A stretch of 27,253 bases of DNA from Pelagophyceae sp. CCMP2097 (taxonomy: Eukaryota; Sar; Pelagophyceae): contig MU657332.1 of the NCBI GenBank assembly GCA_026770575.1, forward strand, positions 54,819 through 82,071. Direction: 5' to 3'. The notes below the pieces were generated by a model. The model was not told the origin of the DNA. It was given only the letters and a program-made list of their open reading frames with translations, and ran no database searches. Of this stretch, positions 1 to 10,320 are shown in pieces (the first letter of the stretch is position 1; each line of letters starts with the position of its first letter). Both the position numbers and the translations under genes were made by a program.

Positions 1-182
1 GTTTGAATTCTGGTCGCCGAAGACGTTTCGCGGTGTGTGTTTAAGTCAATAGTGAATGCCCGCTTTTCCAGAGGATTTACGGGACGTGGCGAGTGCAACG
101 TTGTGAAAAAACTTTTGCACTCTTACAATCAGGGAGGTTCAGCAAAAAAAGTCCGTTATGGGAAAAGTCGTAAAAGATTAAA

Positions 183-403
183 TTTATTCTGACCGTTCTT
201 GTTTCACAAACACAGTCCAACGATCATAACACGGAGTTGTTCTAAACTCTACCCGCGCACATAAAGTGTGTTTGGTAGGGCCCAGGACAAGCGGGTTCGC
301 AACGGATTTCCTATCGGATTTCCTATCAGGACGCCCGCTGCGTTTAGGGCATGTGCAGGTCGTGGGTCGAAACGCACAACACTGCAAGCCCCGAGTTCCC
401 CGC
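183..403 (+). repeat. 221-bp direct repeat, copy 1
   Basis: Nearly identical to 880-1100, with only scattered substitutions. Both copies begin TTTATTCTGACCGTTCTTG and end CCGAGTTCCCCGC. The two starts are 697 bp apart. Same-strand copies of this length could be terminal repeats of a small retroelement or a segmental duplication; the 476 bp between them show no recognisable domain. Confidence 0.85.
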
Positions 404-879
404 TCACTGTCCCAGTGTCCTGACCCCAGGATTGACCCTTTATTCTCAGTGTAGGGCGGGTGGGAGGAAAAACAAATTCCGCCGGTCCTTCTCAGAGCAC
501 TCAAACTCGCTTCAACAGCGTGTTGCCAAAGAGTGACATAAGGACACGACGGCGTTGCGACGTCAAGTGCAAGGTCGGAAGCTCGCGCGCCGCGACGTTC
601 GCACACTGCGCAGAACGCGGTGCCGCGAGCAACCTCCTTGACAGCCTCCTTGACACTGTCGCGACGTCGCAACGAAAACGAAACTTTCGAACCGGCAGTT
701 CGGTAAAGAATCCGTTGAGAATCATGTTCTTCGAATCATAATCAGCGCCCAGCCGAACGATCTCACGGAAAGCCTGAGATCGAATAGGAAGATGGACGGT
801 GCAGTGAGAACGAAGATACTTGTCAGAATAAAACGTGTGCGAACCTCCAACCCAGAGCCGTAGCCAGCTCCGAACATCC

Positions 880-1100
880 TTTATTCTGACCGTTCTTGTT
901 TCACAAACACAGTCCAACGATCATAACACGAGGTTGTTCTAAACTCTACCCGCACACATAAAGTGTATTTGGTAGGGCCCAGGACAAGCGGGTTCGCAGC
1001 GGATTTCCTATCGGATTTCCTATCAGGACGCCCGCTACGTTTAGGGCATGTGCAGGTCGTGGTTCGAAACGCACAACGCTGCAAGCCCCGAGTTCCCCGC
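880..1100 (+). repeat. 221-bp direct repeat, copy 2
   Basis: Second copy of the repeat at 183-403. The sequences diverge immediately after the shared CCCCGC end, so the copy boundary is sharp on the right. Confidence 0.85.
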
Positions 1101-2205
1101 CCTCTCCGCGCATAGCGCGCATAACGAGGGTGCAGTCGTGTCGGGCGTCATTTCGGACTAATCTTGTACCGCCGCAAGCACAACGACACCGACGGCTCGC
1201 CGTGCCATCACCCAAACGCCGTTGTGTATCGTCTATCAAGCAGCCGTACAACTCAACTAAGAGGACATAGCGGCTGCTTTGAATCTCGATATCGGCACCC
1301 CCAAACTGGTCGCCACGATTCGAGCGGGCATTTGGATTCCACAATGTCATACCCCGGATGACCGACGAGCTCTCGTCGTGACATCACCCAAGCTCTTGGG
1401 TCGGGAGTCGCCGCAAACCGTCGCGAGCGCGCCGAAGCTGGTGTTACCGCCGTCGTCGGCCGCCGTCTATCAGTATGGTCCAGGGAGCTTGCTTTCCACG
1501 CCACCGGTGGCCACCGTGACGATCAATCGCCGTGTTCTCCAATCTTCTCGAACGTCGCCCCGCGTAAACCCGCCCTTCCGCGTGAAACGCGCCCGCGGGG
1601 CCGCCGTCGTCTGCAGATGATTCGATGCTGTCGCTATCGACAAGATCACAAAGTCCTGGCCCGACGGACACCGTTGACAAAACTGGCCTCGGCGCAATTC
1701 TTTCGCGCGCCGATAACTCCCCAGGCGCATCGGCACCGCGAATCGGTCGCACGATCGCATCAACGAAGCGGTGCAGAATCCCTGACAGGCATCGCGCTGG
1801 GATCAACCCGACGCGCACCACCGAGAGGCTCGACACTTCGGCGTATTTTGGACACCGGCACCCTTCAATTCGGTGACCTTTCCATGTTCGCCAGGTCCAC
1901 CCCGGCAGCTACTGCCGACGCCCCTACGTCGGGCGCGCAACGGGCCGTCTCGCGCACGATTCGACGCGCGCGCGCGCGCGCCGCGCCGCGGGCTCCGGAC
2001 GGGGCCGGGGCGGGCGCGCGGGGCCCGGCGACCACTCCGAACGCCACGTGTCCCAAGGGCGTGTTCGTTCGACGTGCGAGGTCTTCCGAGTCCCGATACA
2101 GACTGGAGCTTGAGTGTAGCCAGGCTTAAGATAATAGCCAGTCCATGTTATCGCCAGCGTCCTCTCGTCCGACGTGCTCTTCGGGGAGCTTTACCAATAG
2201 TTCGC

Positions 2206-2252
2206 AGAATAAAAAAGGTTAAAAAGGTTAAAAAGGTTGTAAAGGTTGTTTG
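2206..2252 (+). repeat. GGTTAAAAA-type simple repeat at the left border of the viral block
   Basis: About four copies of a 9-base AAAAAGGTT-like unit lie exactly where GC-rich host DNA gives way to the AT-rich block. A similar short run recurs near 7289. It may mark the element's left end or be junction slippage. Confidence 0.7.
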
Positions 2253-2286
2253 ACCCTTGAACTTCTTTTAAAGTTTAATAACTTAT

Positions 2287-2796
2287 ATGAATTTTGATAA
2301 TGCTATTAAACGAGAGATTTTTGAAAACGGATTATTCCCACCATCTACAAAAAACGAAACAAACGATTTCGAAGATATTGATAGTTATCTGTATATCATT
2401 TCGAAAAGATTTAATCCATACAGTCTGAACGACGACGAAAAAATGACAAAACCCTCGAATCTCGTCAAAGTGGGTTATAGTAGAACAACACGAGTTTCTG
2501 GGAAACCAAATGGATTTAATCGACTTACCGGCTTTCGAACAAGTTTAATATCGTTTAATGTTCATAGATTTTATTTATATGATAAATCACAAAGTCGAAC
2601 AAAGGGGAACGGGGTTGCCTCAGAAGCGCAAAAAGCCGAGTTCATTTTACATGAAATGATTCTGAATGTGTTCAAACCGTCAGTGAAACGCACAGTTTTT
2701 TCTTCTGGAAACGTTTCAGAATGGTTCGACGTTGATATTAAATTAATGGGAAAATTTCAAAAAAAAATTGTGATAACTGTATATACAATAAAATAA
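2287..2796 (+). CDS. GIY-YIG/T5orf172-like protein
   Basis: 169 residues, intact in the standard code. Visible features match the T5orf172/GIY-YIG nuclease-like fold: YLYII (about residues 34-38) and LVKVGYS (59-65) correspond to the two strands of the GIY...YIG core. They are followed by RL (79-80), then a helix with AEFILHEMI (117-125) holding the likely catalytic Glu, and SEWFDVD (144-150). Proteins of this type are common in large DNA viruses, phages and polinton-like elements, where they are thought to act as endonucleases; the role here is inference. The ATG at 2287 follows directly on AT-rich non-coding DNA. The frame ends at TAA 2794-2796; if TAA is sense, it would end at TGA 2827-2829. 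A nine-A run at 2759-2767 would, by a slip, join it to the next frame. Confidence 0.75.
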   Translation: MNFDNAIKREIFENGLFPPSTKNETNDFEDIDSYLYIISKRFNPYSLNDDEKMTKPSNLVKVGYSRTTRVSGKPNGFNRLTGFRTSLISFNVHRFYLYDKSQSRTKGNGVASEAQKAEFILHEMILNVFKPSVKRTVFSSGNVSEWFDVDIKLMGKFQKKIVITVYTIK

Positions 2797-2799
2797 AAC

Positions 2800-3236
2800 C
2801 AAATATTATTAACGGAACAGACTTCTTGAAAAAATCATACGGTAAAATCAGACGATTGAAAAATGGAGAAAAGAAAAAGAAGACGATTCCAAGTCTACTG
2901 GTAAATAAGAAAAGTGTAGGATATAGAAATATACAGGGTATTCTCCAACGAGTTGATGACCCAAGGTCTGTCGGATTAGTTTCGCAACGATAAGTTTATT
3001 CTTTAAGTCAAGTCGAAGCCATGAAGGCTAATGACCAAAGGTTAAAAGAAACGAACAAATTAATAAAATAATGTAATCAATATATGAAAATTCAAAACGA
3101 AAACCCTTACATATTTCTCGCTTTAATAGCAGGGATAGGTCTATGTTATCACAGAACTCTTCGCACGTGTTTATTTTCGAGAATAACCAATGTAAAATGT
3201 GGTGATGGAATTTAAAGATTAATCACCAATAAATGA
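2800..3236 (+). pseudogene. Small coiled-coil plus membrane-anchor protein, interrupted by TAA codons
   Basis: One frame stays open from about 2740 to TGA 3234-3236, apart from TAA at 2991, 3069 and 3213. Across these stops the composition stays protein-like: a Lys-rich N-terminal part, a heptad-like stretch (QVEAMKANDQRLKETNKLIK), then a hydrophobic segment (YIFLALIAGIGLCY) that looks like one transmembrane helix, and a short Cys-containing tail. Read by the standard code, only a 43-residue ORF (ATG 3084 to TAA 3213) holding the membrane segment survives. It sits between the GIY-YIG gene and the packaging ATPase. I do not recognise a family; small membrane proteins are usual in virophages and polinton-like viruses. 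The N-terminal start is unclear because no ATG precedes the first part in frame. Confidence 0.5.
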
Positions 3237-3319
3237 AAATCTGATAATTGATATTTTAACAACGAACGATAAAGCAGACCTCAACATTTAAAACATATTT
3301 ATTTTAATTTGGATAAATA

Positions 3320-4059
3320 ATGAAACAAACCGCAGACAGTTCACTCAAACATTATAATAAAAAAACAAAAAGAATTGAAAAAGTGGACTGGTTGCCAGAT
3401 ACACAATTATTCCCAAATAAGAGTGGTTCTGTATTTATTGTTTTGAGGTCACCAGGGTCAGGCAAAAGTACATTTGTGACAAGTGTTCTGACCGCAAAAA
3501 ATTAAAAAGAGAATATATTCGAATGTTTTTGATAAAATATTTGTTTTCATTCCCGAATCTACGTTAAGTTCAATTATCGATAACCCATTTTCATCACTCC
3601 CGTCGGACCAGACATTTCGTGAACATAACGAGGATTTTCTCGATTATGTATTGGAATCATGCGAAAGAGACTCGCTGGAATTAGTGGACACGGTAGTTAA
3701 TATCGATGATGCTGCGTCCTCATTAAAATTTAATGGGAAAATGATTTCAAAACTAAACAATTTGGTTTGTAAACATCGCCATTTGAGATTTACAATTTTT
3801 CCTTTGTTTACAAGATAAGACACAATTAAGTTTATCGGCTCAACAATCAGTAAGTTGTGTTATTAATTTCAGTTGCAATTACGTTAAACGCTTGAAATTG
3901 TTTCACGAGGAGTATGTCCCAGATATTTCATTCAAAATGTATATTGAATTACAACCTTTGATTAACAAAAAGGGGGATTTTCTTGGAATAAGATAAGATA
4001 AACCTCCTGTATTTTTCCATAATTTTGATATGATTGAATTAAATTCGGATAATAAATAA
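3320..4059 (+). pseudogene. Viral DNA-packaging ATPase (FtsK/HerA, A32-like), frameshifted
   Basis: The N-terminal part (3320-3505) contains a P-loop, SPGSGKST. After a frame change in the A-rich run near 3496-3509, the next frame carries the partner strand (IFVFIPES) and a Walker B-like VVNIDDAAS. A second frame change near 3805 leads to CLQDKTQLSLSAQQS, matching the sensor/arginine-finger region of these ATPases. One further in-frame TAA lies at 3994 and the frame ends at TAA 4057. Family members pump the genome into the capsid and define the PLV/virophage/NCLDV/adenovirus-like lineage. Domain order and total length (about 245 codons) fit a small PLV-type ATPase. The copy is inactive in the standard code. 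Confidence 0.8.
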
Positions 4060-4104
4060 AATATATTGTATCAGTTTTATGTCGCTGGAGAATAAATCAA
4101 TTAA

Positions 4105-4425
4105 GAAAAAATACAAACACAAAGAAAACATGAGTCGGCATTTTTAAACAATTTTTTCAGACAAGAAACACGTAAGAATGGGCATGAGAATTATATTCCA
4201 TTCTATTCTTTCCAATAAATAATATTGAGGAAAATAATGTTTTACATACTGAAAATAATTTTGCTATTTAAAATAATTTAAATAATTGGAATGACTTAGA
4301 TATTGTAGCAGATGATGTTGGTATTGAAGAAGAAGAGGATGATTTAAATTATTCTGTTTCGGTCGAACAAGATTATGCAGTGTCCGATAATTCTGAAGAT
4401 TCAGTTGATTCAGATAATAGACAGC
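4105..4425 (+). pseudogene. Remnant of an acidic, Asn/Asp-rich protein gene
   Basis: An Asn-rich then strongly acidic stretch (GIEEEEDD, later DNSEDSVDSDN) is encoded from about 4205 to 4425, with one in-frame TAA at 4269 and a frame change near 4210. Upstream frames (4105-4205) may be its N-terminal half or a read-through tail of the ATPase. No family is recognised. The gene is cut at 4420 by a transposon, and no convincing continuation was found beyond 5102. Confidence 0.4.
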
Positions 4426-5102
4426 TTCACTTTTTTCAAGCTACTTTCAAGCTGACCTCGCACTTTGCATAAAGTCGCCTAAAACGCTTTAACGAGCAAG
4501 AACCAAGCCGACAGTGCGATGCTCATCTCCTGCTGACGCCGATGCGCCCAGCGCGCTCAGATCCTTCAGACTCGATGATGGAATTAGACAAGTTCACTTT
4601 TTTCAAAGCTACTTTTCAAGCTACTTTTTCAACATATCTTTTGTCGCTTCAACGTGAGCGCGAAGCGGCGTCAAGGGCGCCTTCCTTCGGCCACCCAGGT
4701 GAGATCAAGGGCGCCTTCCTTCGGCCACCCAATTGAGATGGCGCGCGGGACGGGGCACGTCGGCCCCGCGACCGGCCCGCGCCTCGACGGAGGCGCGGGC
4801 ACAATCGGCGCCGCCCCGCCCGCCAGAGGCCGCGCCCCGCCCTCTCCGCGCGGCGCACCCGCGCCGCGCGCCCGCGCCGGGTTAACGCTCATCTATCGTT
4901 CGCTCAACGCTCATCCAACGAACTCTTTCCGCGCTTTAAAGCATTTCCGCGCTTTAAAAGCTGCTTGAAAGCTGCTTGAAAGTAGCTAACTTTCAAGCTC
5001 ATCTTTAAAGTTAGCTACTTTCAAGCAGCTTTACACGCAAATGCAGACATTGAAAGCAACTTTAAAGCAACTTGAAAGTAGCTTGAAAAAAGTGAAGCTG
5101 TC
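4420..5102. mobile_element. Non-autonomous transposon with 32-bp terminal inverted repeats, nested in the viral element
   Basis: Positions 4420-4451 (starting GACAGCTTCAC) and 5071-5102 are perfect 32-bp inverted repeats. Degenerate subterminal copies of the AGCTACTTTCAAG motif lie at about 4590-4640 and 4960-5035, including a local palindrome near 4985-5025. The 4655-4900 interior is very GC-rich and host-like. No transposase is visible. No clear target-site duplication was found; AATA near both ends is a weak candidate. The element interrupts the acidic viral gene, so it inserted after the viral DNA was resident in a genome carrying such elements. Confidence 0.8.
4668..4735 (+). repeat. Tandem duplication inside the nested transposon
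   Basis: The block TCAAGGGCGCCTTCCTTCGG plus CCACCCA occurs twice in direct succession (about 4669-4696 and 4705-4732), separated by a short GGTGAGA spacer. Confidence 0.8.
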
Positions 5103-5368
5103 GAATATACCGAATTTCGAGATATCAATTAATCGAAGAGTTACAATCCGGATGCTTAAAGATATTTCGGCCGAATTAGGTATTCAAAATTAACCAAATT
5201 CGAGAACCAAACAACCATACTTGGATGTTATTAACGAGTTTTTATATAATTGCGTATCAATACCAATTCTCGAAATAAGAGGAATTACTTTAAAAAAGAA
5301 AGGAATCGTTATTAAATCATTTTAAAATAAAATTATCGATGCTATGAGAACTTTCCCCTTCTTTCCTA
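5103..5368. other. AT-rich viral spacer
   Basis: Between the nested transposon and the lipase remnant. All frames are broken and nothing recognisable was seen. It may hold the far end of the interrupted acidic gene. Confidence 0.4.
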
Positions 5369-5940
5369 TCAACAAAAAAAGAATTTTTCATTATCAAAAT
5401 TTGTTAATTGCATTGAAGGTGATGCAATCAGGTCAGTAATAACAGAAAAATTGTATTGAGGCGGTTTGTCATTGTTACTTTCGAAAATATTCAAAATAAT
5501 TTCAAATCTTTCTCCTACTTGTTTGATTGAGTTGTTTCCGGGTGAATTATTAAACAAACCCTTTATAATATCATAATTATCTTTGTTTCGACCTAATTTC
5601 TGTGCGACTCGACTTCCCAGCGAGTGACCGGTTAAGTATATATTTTTATCAGGATACAATTCGTTAATATTGTTCATTTTTTTCTGACTTTCAATGAAAC
5701 GTGCATCTAAAGATTCTTTTCCTAACAAAATTGCCAAGTCTGCTTTAAAATCACAAAAAACGAGGTGACATCCGTTCCCCTGAACCCAACGTATAGATTT
5801 TAGTTTTTTTTATCGAGATAGACTTTAATGCGTCTATCACTTAGTTCTTTGATCTTAATAAGGTTGTCTGGAGTTTGGTTAGAGTACGCGCTTTTTGCAA
5901 CGTCTGCCGTTGTTTACGTAGATATTCCATATAGTTAAAA
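5369..5940 (-). pseudogene. Class-3 lipase-like alpha/beta hydrolase, frameshifted
   Basis: The C-terminal ORF (5369-5737, minus) contains the nucleophile elbow GHSLGS, with the catalytic Ser in the middle, and a later ITDLIAS that may hold the catalytic Asp. Upstream, in a different frame, is YVGFRGTD (about 5770-5795), the oxyanion-hole signature of Lipase_3 proteins, preceded by a helix with ADVAKSAY. One frame change lies near 5745-5765, and in-frame TAA codons occur at 5914 and 5800. The final His is not obvious. Lipase-like genes have been reported in some virophage-like genomes, where they may act on membranes during entry or release; the role here is inference. It is transcribed opposite to the capsid genes. 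Confidence 0.65.
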
Positions 5941-5975
5941 AATTAAAAAAATTAAATAAATATAAATATATAAAC

Positions 5976-6881
5976 ATTGACCCGATAAATATTTATTTGA
6001 ATTCCAACGATGGCTATTACCAAAACGCTGTTACACAATTTAAATTAAATCAAAATATAGATATTCCCACAGGGTATAACGCCCACATCCATTTAAAAGA
6101 ATTCTCTTGTATGAATTCAATATTTAATATATCTGAGAATGTAAGACTCGATTATACAACATAGTTTCAAAACAATCGTTAAATTACAATATTTTTAATC
6201 TTAAGTAAAGGATTCTATTCAAGCGAAGATTTTATTGTTGAACTCGATAAAGCATTTGAATTAAATGACGAAGATGGTAGCCTTACAACTTCTTTCGAAA
6301 AATTAAATTTTTGTTATCACGATTAAAGAATGTGGCACTCGAAATATAATGACAGGGTATGAATTACTCGAAAGTAAGGTTTTAGAACTCATGAATATTA
6401 AAAATGGTACCTATGAGTCTACCGTATCGTCATTCACGTGTACAGCATAAATCAAAACATTCATAATCTACATCTGTGTGTAAGAGAAATTGACTCATAT
6501 GAGAGAACAAGCGACGTATCGACACGAATTTCTTCTCGATTAGCAGAGATACCGATTTTAACAGACTTCGGGTCTTATATATATTATGATTGTTTGTCGA
6601 CTCCAAACAAGTTAAGAATCTCCAATCGTTTGTTATCGAGTGTTTCAATTTCTCTACTGTTAGATGACGGTCAGAAATTCATCCCAGATTACTTTACATG
6701 TATTTTTACTGTTGTTGTTTTTCCTGAAAAGCGTGATGAGAAAATGAGCATTATCCTTAAAGGTCTTTCAAAATCATTCGAAGATAATCAACAAATTAAA
6801 AATGAGAATAACTTTAGAGGTAGTATTGGCCAACCTGAATATTCAGGGTTACCATGTCACTTTCCAAATGTTCTGAAATGA
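5976..6881 (+). pseudogene. Penton / minor capsid protein of PLV-virophage type, broken
   Basis: The N-terminal part has the expected start of these minor capsid proteins: IYLNSNDG, then IDIPTGYNAHIHL and NSIFNIS, followed by a GFYSSEDFIVELDKAF strand-helix. The last 147 codons (6438-6881) are open and include AEIPILTDFGSYIYYD and ISLLLDDGQKFI, typical of the C-terminal jelly-roll region. In the first part TAG 6162 and TAA 6180 lie in frame without loss of coherence. Frame changes occur near 6315 and 6435. No ATG precedes the first residues; an ATT codon at 5976 stands where a start would be expected. The gene ends in TGA. Penton proteins occupy the capsid vertices and normally neighbour the major capsid gene, as here. 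Confidence 0.75.
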
Positions 6882-6909
6882 TTAGGAAGAAGAGAGGTTC
6901 TTTTTAAAA

Positions 6910-7381
6910 ATGAAACCAATTCCAATAAATTCTAATAATATTTCATTTTCATTATTTAATGACGAATAAAAAAAAGCAACCCCCTACAAATCTTCATTTG
7001 TTTCACCTGTTCATACTGATTAATTAAACCCTGATACATATCAAGAGTTTATGAAAACTGAGAAGAAAAAAAAAAAGAATTAATAGTTATAATAGTAATA
7101 ATAATACAATTTAATTCAGAGATGTTACAAGTTCCTTAAAAAATGGCGTAGATTTAATGATGGGGTATTCTATAGCAGTCGGATTCTTTTAACCCGAATT
7201 ACTTCCCGAAATGCTCCCAATTGCAGGATTGGGGCTGCTAATGAAACAAACCGCTTATATTTTATCAGAGTCCGAAAATGTTGTTAAAAAGGTTAAAAAA
7301 AGAAGGTATTCAAAAATTATGACCCAAAGATTTCAAAAAATGGAAAAAATCTACCTTTGTTATTATGTAGTTCAAATTTAA
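6910..7381 (+). pseudogene. Small virion membrane protein candidate, interrupted by TAA codons
   Basis: It starts at ATG 6910 (MKPIPINSNN). One frame runs through TAA 6967 and TAA 7021, with a conserved-looking LNPDTYQEFMK, to an eleven-A run near 7060. There it slips into a second frame that continues through TAA 7112 and TAA 7190 to TAA 7379. Two hydrophobic stretches (GYSIAVGFF and LPIAGLGLLM) are followed by a Lys-rich tail (VVKKVKKRR). The gene lies between the penton and major capsid genes. I do not recognise the family; membrane proteins in this position are common in PLVs. Four in-frame TAA and no TGA within about 155 codons is unusual for random decay. Confidence 0.5.
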
Positions 7382-7415
7382 TATGTTGTAGTATATTTTG
7401 GATACTAAATTGAGT

Positions 7416-8692
7416 ATGTCCGACCGTTTCATTTCAAAAAACATGTCCGAAAGCCCTATGGCTCAATCATTCATTATACGTCTGACTCCGCAGAATATTG
7501 GAAGTGCATTTTAATGTGGTGACGTGATACGGTTCAACGTTGGAGGATTACTTTCGAATCAATATCTTGACCCCCATGCCTCGTTCTTGCGTATGAAGGT
7601 TAAAAATACTACACCCGGGTATAAATATTGTACGTCTTCTGCTGGAATTTTTACTTCTTTCGAATCAATTGACTTGGCTCACAGTGGTACTACCCTATCT
7701 TCGTATCGAACGTATGGGATTAAGCGCTCACTTATCGAAAAAGGAGACAAACTGCATCCTCGTATACTGGGGTAGGTACTATGTCAGGAATCCTTTTCGA
7801 TGTTTTAATAGACGATTATTCTGGTGATGTTCCCTCGCCCAAAATGGGACAAAGAGAAGCAACAATCGAAGGAGGTGACTCAATAGTTTTCTCTGACCCT
7901 ATATCAAACCAAGCAAGTCTATTGAATACTAAAAAAATGGTACCACTTTTCTCAAGCAGCCCGCTCGAATTAACTTATACGCTTGGTCCTCTACACTACT
8001 TGGATTTTTTAACACAGAAAACGTCGAGGTACTTCCTTCGAATGCCATCGAAATTAGTGACGTGGAGTTAGTTTTAACCATCGTTCAATTAAATGAGGCA
8101 ACAAATTCACAAATTCTGAAATGCAATTGGGAAATTTTTGGTTGAAACGAAGTCGTACATTTCAACTGGATATACGATACCTCCAAATCCAGGCAACCAT
8201 TCAATAGATCTTGGGTTATCTGTACGCAGTTTGATGAACATCTCTCTTGTTCAAACACCCAAGTCAAACGACGACGGTACCAAATTTACCGAATCTTCGC
8301 ATCACGATATTAATAATTGTTTTATCAAGAATCATTTAAAGAATTATGGACTCTCCATCAACGGGAGTCTTGTCGAAGCCCCACGTCTCGTCCGTTGTGA
8401 ACCTGCGGAATCTATGTGTATGTCTATGATTGCGGCTGTTAAACTGGGTGATACGTATGATACACCAATTTCAATCACACGGAAATATTTCGAACTTGAT
8501 TCATATATTGGGACGGTTGTGGGTTCTTTCGTCGGGGACTTTAACCTATGTAGTAGTTATAAGGAGCGTGAAGAAGACGTTTGTTCAGGCAAGAATACAT
8601 ATGCGTCTACAACAAATTTGTCTCTTGAATACGGTGAGAAGGCCCAAGCATCTCAGAATCTTTGTGTTAAATCTGAATTTAAACAGGTGTGA
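7416..8692 (+). pseudogene. Major capsid protein (double jelly-roll), frameshifted
   Basis: ATG 7416 (MSDRFISKNMSESPMAQSF) opens the frame. TAA 7512 precedes CGDVIRFNV and then YLDPHASFLRMKVKN, a typical first-strand region of PLV major capsid proteins. Later segments include YTGVGTMSGILFDVLIDD, LGFFNTENVEVLP (start of the second jelly roll) and a 184-codon open end (8138-8692) with TKSYISTGYTIP and RKYFELDSYIG. Frame changes lie near 7750, 7990 and 8120, not at long homopolymers. The gene ends in TGA 8690-8692. About 425 codons is within the range for polinton-like viruses. This protein would form the trimeric capsomers; with the ATPase and penton it fixes the identity of the element. Confidence 0.8.
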
Positions 8693-8791
8693 GTTCTTGA
8701 TATGTCTGGTAGCTGACTGTGGTCTGTTATTCAATAATTAAAAATAAAATAATAAAGTATTAAAATATTAAAATAATAAAATAATAAAATA
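8693..8791. other. AT-only spacer with AAAATAAT repeats
   Basis: Short low-complexity tract of AATAAAAT units between the capsid gene and the first fibre gene. It probably contains the promoter and 3' end signals, but no specific motif can be assigned. Confidence 0.5.
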
Positions 8792-10248
8792 ATGTTAAAA
8801 TATAGTACGAGGAACAATTATAGAAGCATTTTGAATAACAACGATATTAAAGCGGCATCAATTTAAACAGCAGGAGAAAATATTGAAATAATTGATAACG
8901 TGATAAATGCGAAACTATCTATTGTAGGGGGGGGAAATATCGAAATTAATGGGAATATTATAATATCGACCCTCGTAAATGACGATACGATAAAGGAAGA
9001 TATTTTAAACTTAAAATCAGAAATAATAAATGATATAGACGAGAAAATTAGAAATATTGAGAAAGTACCATTAATTTCTGGTAGAGGAATTATTTTTTAT
9101 CTTCGAATGATACAATTTCATAAGATGAGCCTTTCATCAGTAAAGACGAAACTGCCCTCTTTTATTATTCAAAAGAAATTGTGGACGATAAAATTCAGTC
9201 CGCCTCATCGGTACAGAAAATAAAAGATGAAATTGGTGCTATGACGAATCGAGCCTCGTCAGGGGTGAATTATTTTTCAGACCAGAACCTCTTTTTTCAG
9301 TAAATTGATTGAGTGAGATTCAGAAAGTCAGTGGTGGTCAAAGATATAATGACCATTAAGGTTATATTTCCCATACAGTTAATTTTAGTAACAAATTCTT
9401 GTTCTCAGATAATCCACACTCTACAGTGTCGGAAATAGGATTAAATCCCGAACTATTTTCTCATCGCAATGAAACAAATGAAACATTTAAAATAATAAAT
9501 GAAGACATACAATCGGCTGACGAAAAAATAAAAAGTACTCTAATTAAAGTCATTCAACAGCGCAAGAACATGCTAATGATTTAGACGTAACAGACAGCAA
9601 TTTAAAAAATGAAATTAATCTTTTTAAAAACATCAATCAATACAAATCTAACGAATACAAACGTTCAATCAACTTGAATTAATGAAGATTTGGATGATTT
9701 AAAAATAAATTTATTCTTGATACAGATGATATAAAAATAATAAACTTCCATTATATAATCTAAAAACTGAACTTATAGAATCAGAGGCTATAATTAAGTC
9801 AGCGCTTAATTCTGAGAAAATTCGCGCTATAATTGCTGAGAATAATATAGCAACTTCTATTATTAATGAACAGAATAGAGCAATCAAAGCAAAAAAAAAT
9901 CTAACTAATTCATTGCCATCCATACTGAGCGAAACTATTCTAACCGAAGACTCCTTGCGCTTTGGAAACAACTCAGGAAATAATAAATATACACAAGAAA
10001 GTGATTATTCATTTTTTAATAATCTTTATTATCGAATTTCAAGTAATCACAATCAAACGGTGGGGGTATTTGAAAATATCGTGTGGTCTGAGACATCTAT
10101 ACCGAACAGTATAACCTTAGAAGCACGAATAGAAGATAGTCTCGAGTTTTACACAATTGGACTATTTATAGTATCTCCAGCAATATGGATGCGTGATAAG
10201 ACCCGTACAATCGAAGAAAATGAAATAGAAAATGAATATGAAGTATAA
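8792..10248 (+). pseudogene. Fibre-like protein 1 (coiled-coil shaft and C-terminal head), broken
   Basis: ATG 8792 starts MLKYSTRNNYRSIL. TAA 8864 stands in frame before TAGENIEIIDNVINAKLS, a repeat common in phage and viral tail-fibre shafts. A helical stretch with DIDEKIRNIEK follows, then after a frame change (about 9090) a segment containing TAA 9121. Later pieces (9399-9584 and 9748-10248) are rich in heptad-like Ile/Asn/Lys helices. The last 110 codons look like a compact beta head ending in ENEYEV. The overall architecture, beta repeats alternating with coiled coils and a terminal head, suggests a trimeric attachment fibre, but no specific family is recognised. Several frame changes and one TGA-containing stretch (about 9300-9400) make it non-functional as read. 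Confidence 0.5.
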
Positions 10249-10320
10249 TTTTTCACAAACAGACATATGTTCTCGCCTAATCCCGACAAAGGTATTGGTG
10301 CTACAACTCATATTATTTCT

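Larger units (their letters stand above)
1..2200. other. Left GC-rich flank without a recognisable gene
   Basis: Apart from a 221-bp direct repeat this stretch shows no gene I can recognise. Open frames exist on both strands (for example 1617-2129 plus and 1444-1836 minus), but they overlap each other and have the low-complexity Arg/Ala/Pro make-up of GC-rich frame shadows. Part could be decayed retroelement or intergenic DNA. Composition changes abruptly to AT-rich near 2205. Confidence 0.5.

Noticed and set aside
1617..2129. 170-codon plus-strand frame before the viral block
   Set aside because: Overlaps other long frames, contains CG dinucleotide repeats and has no recognisable domain.
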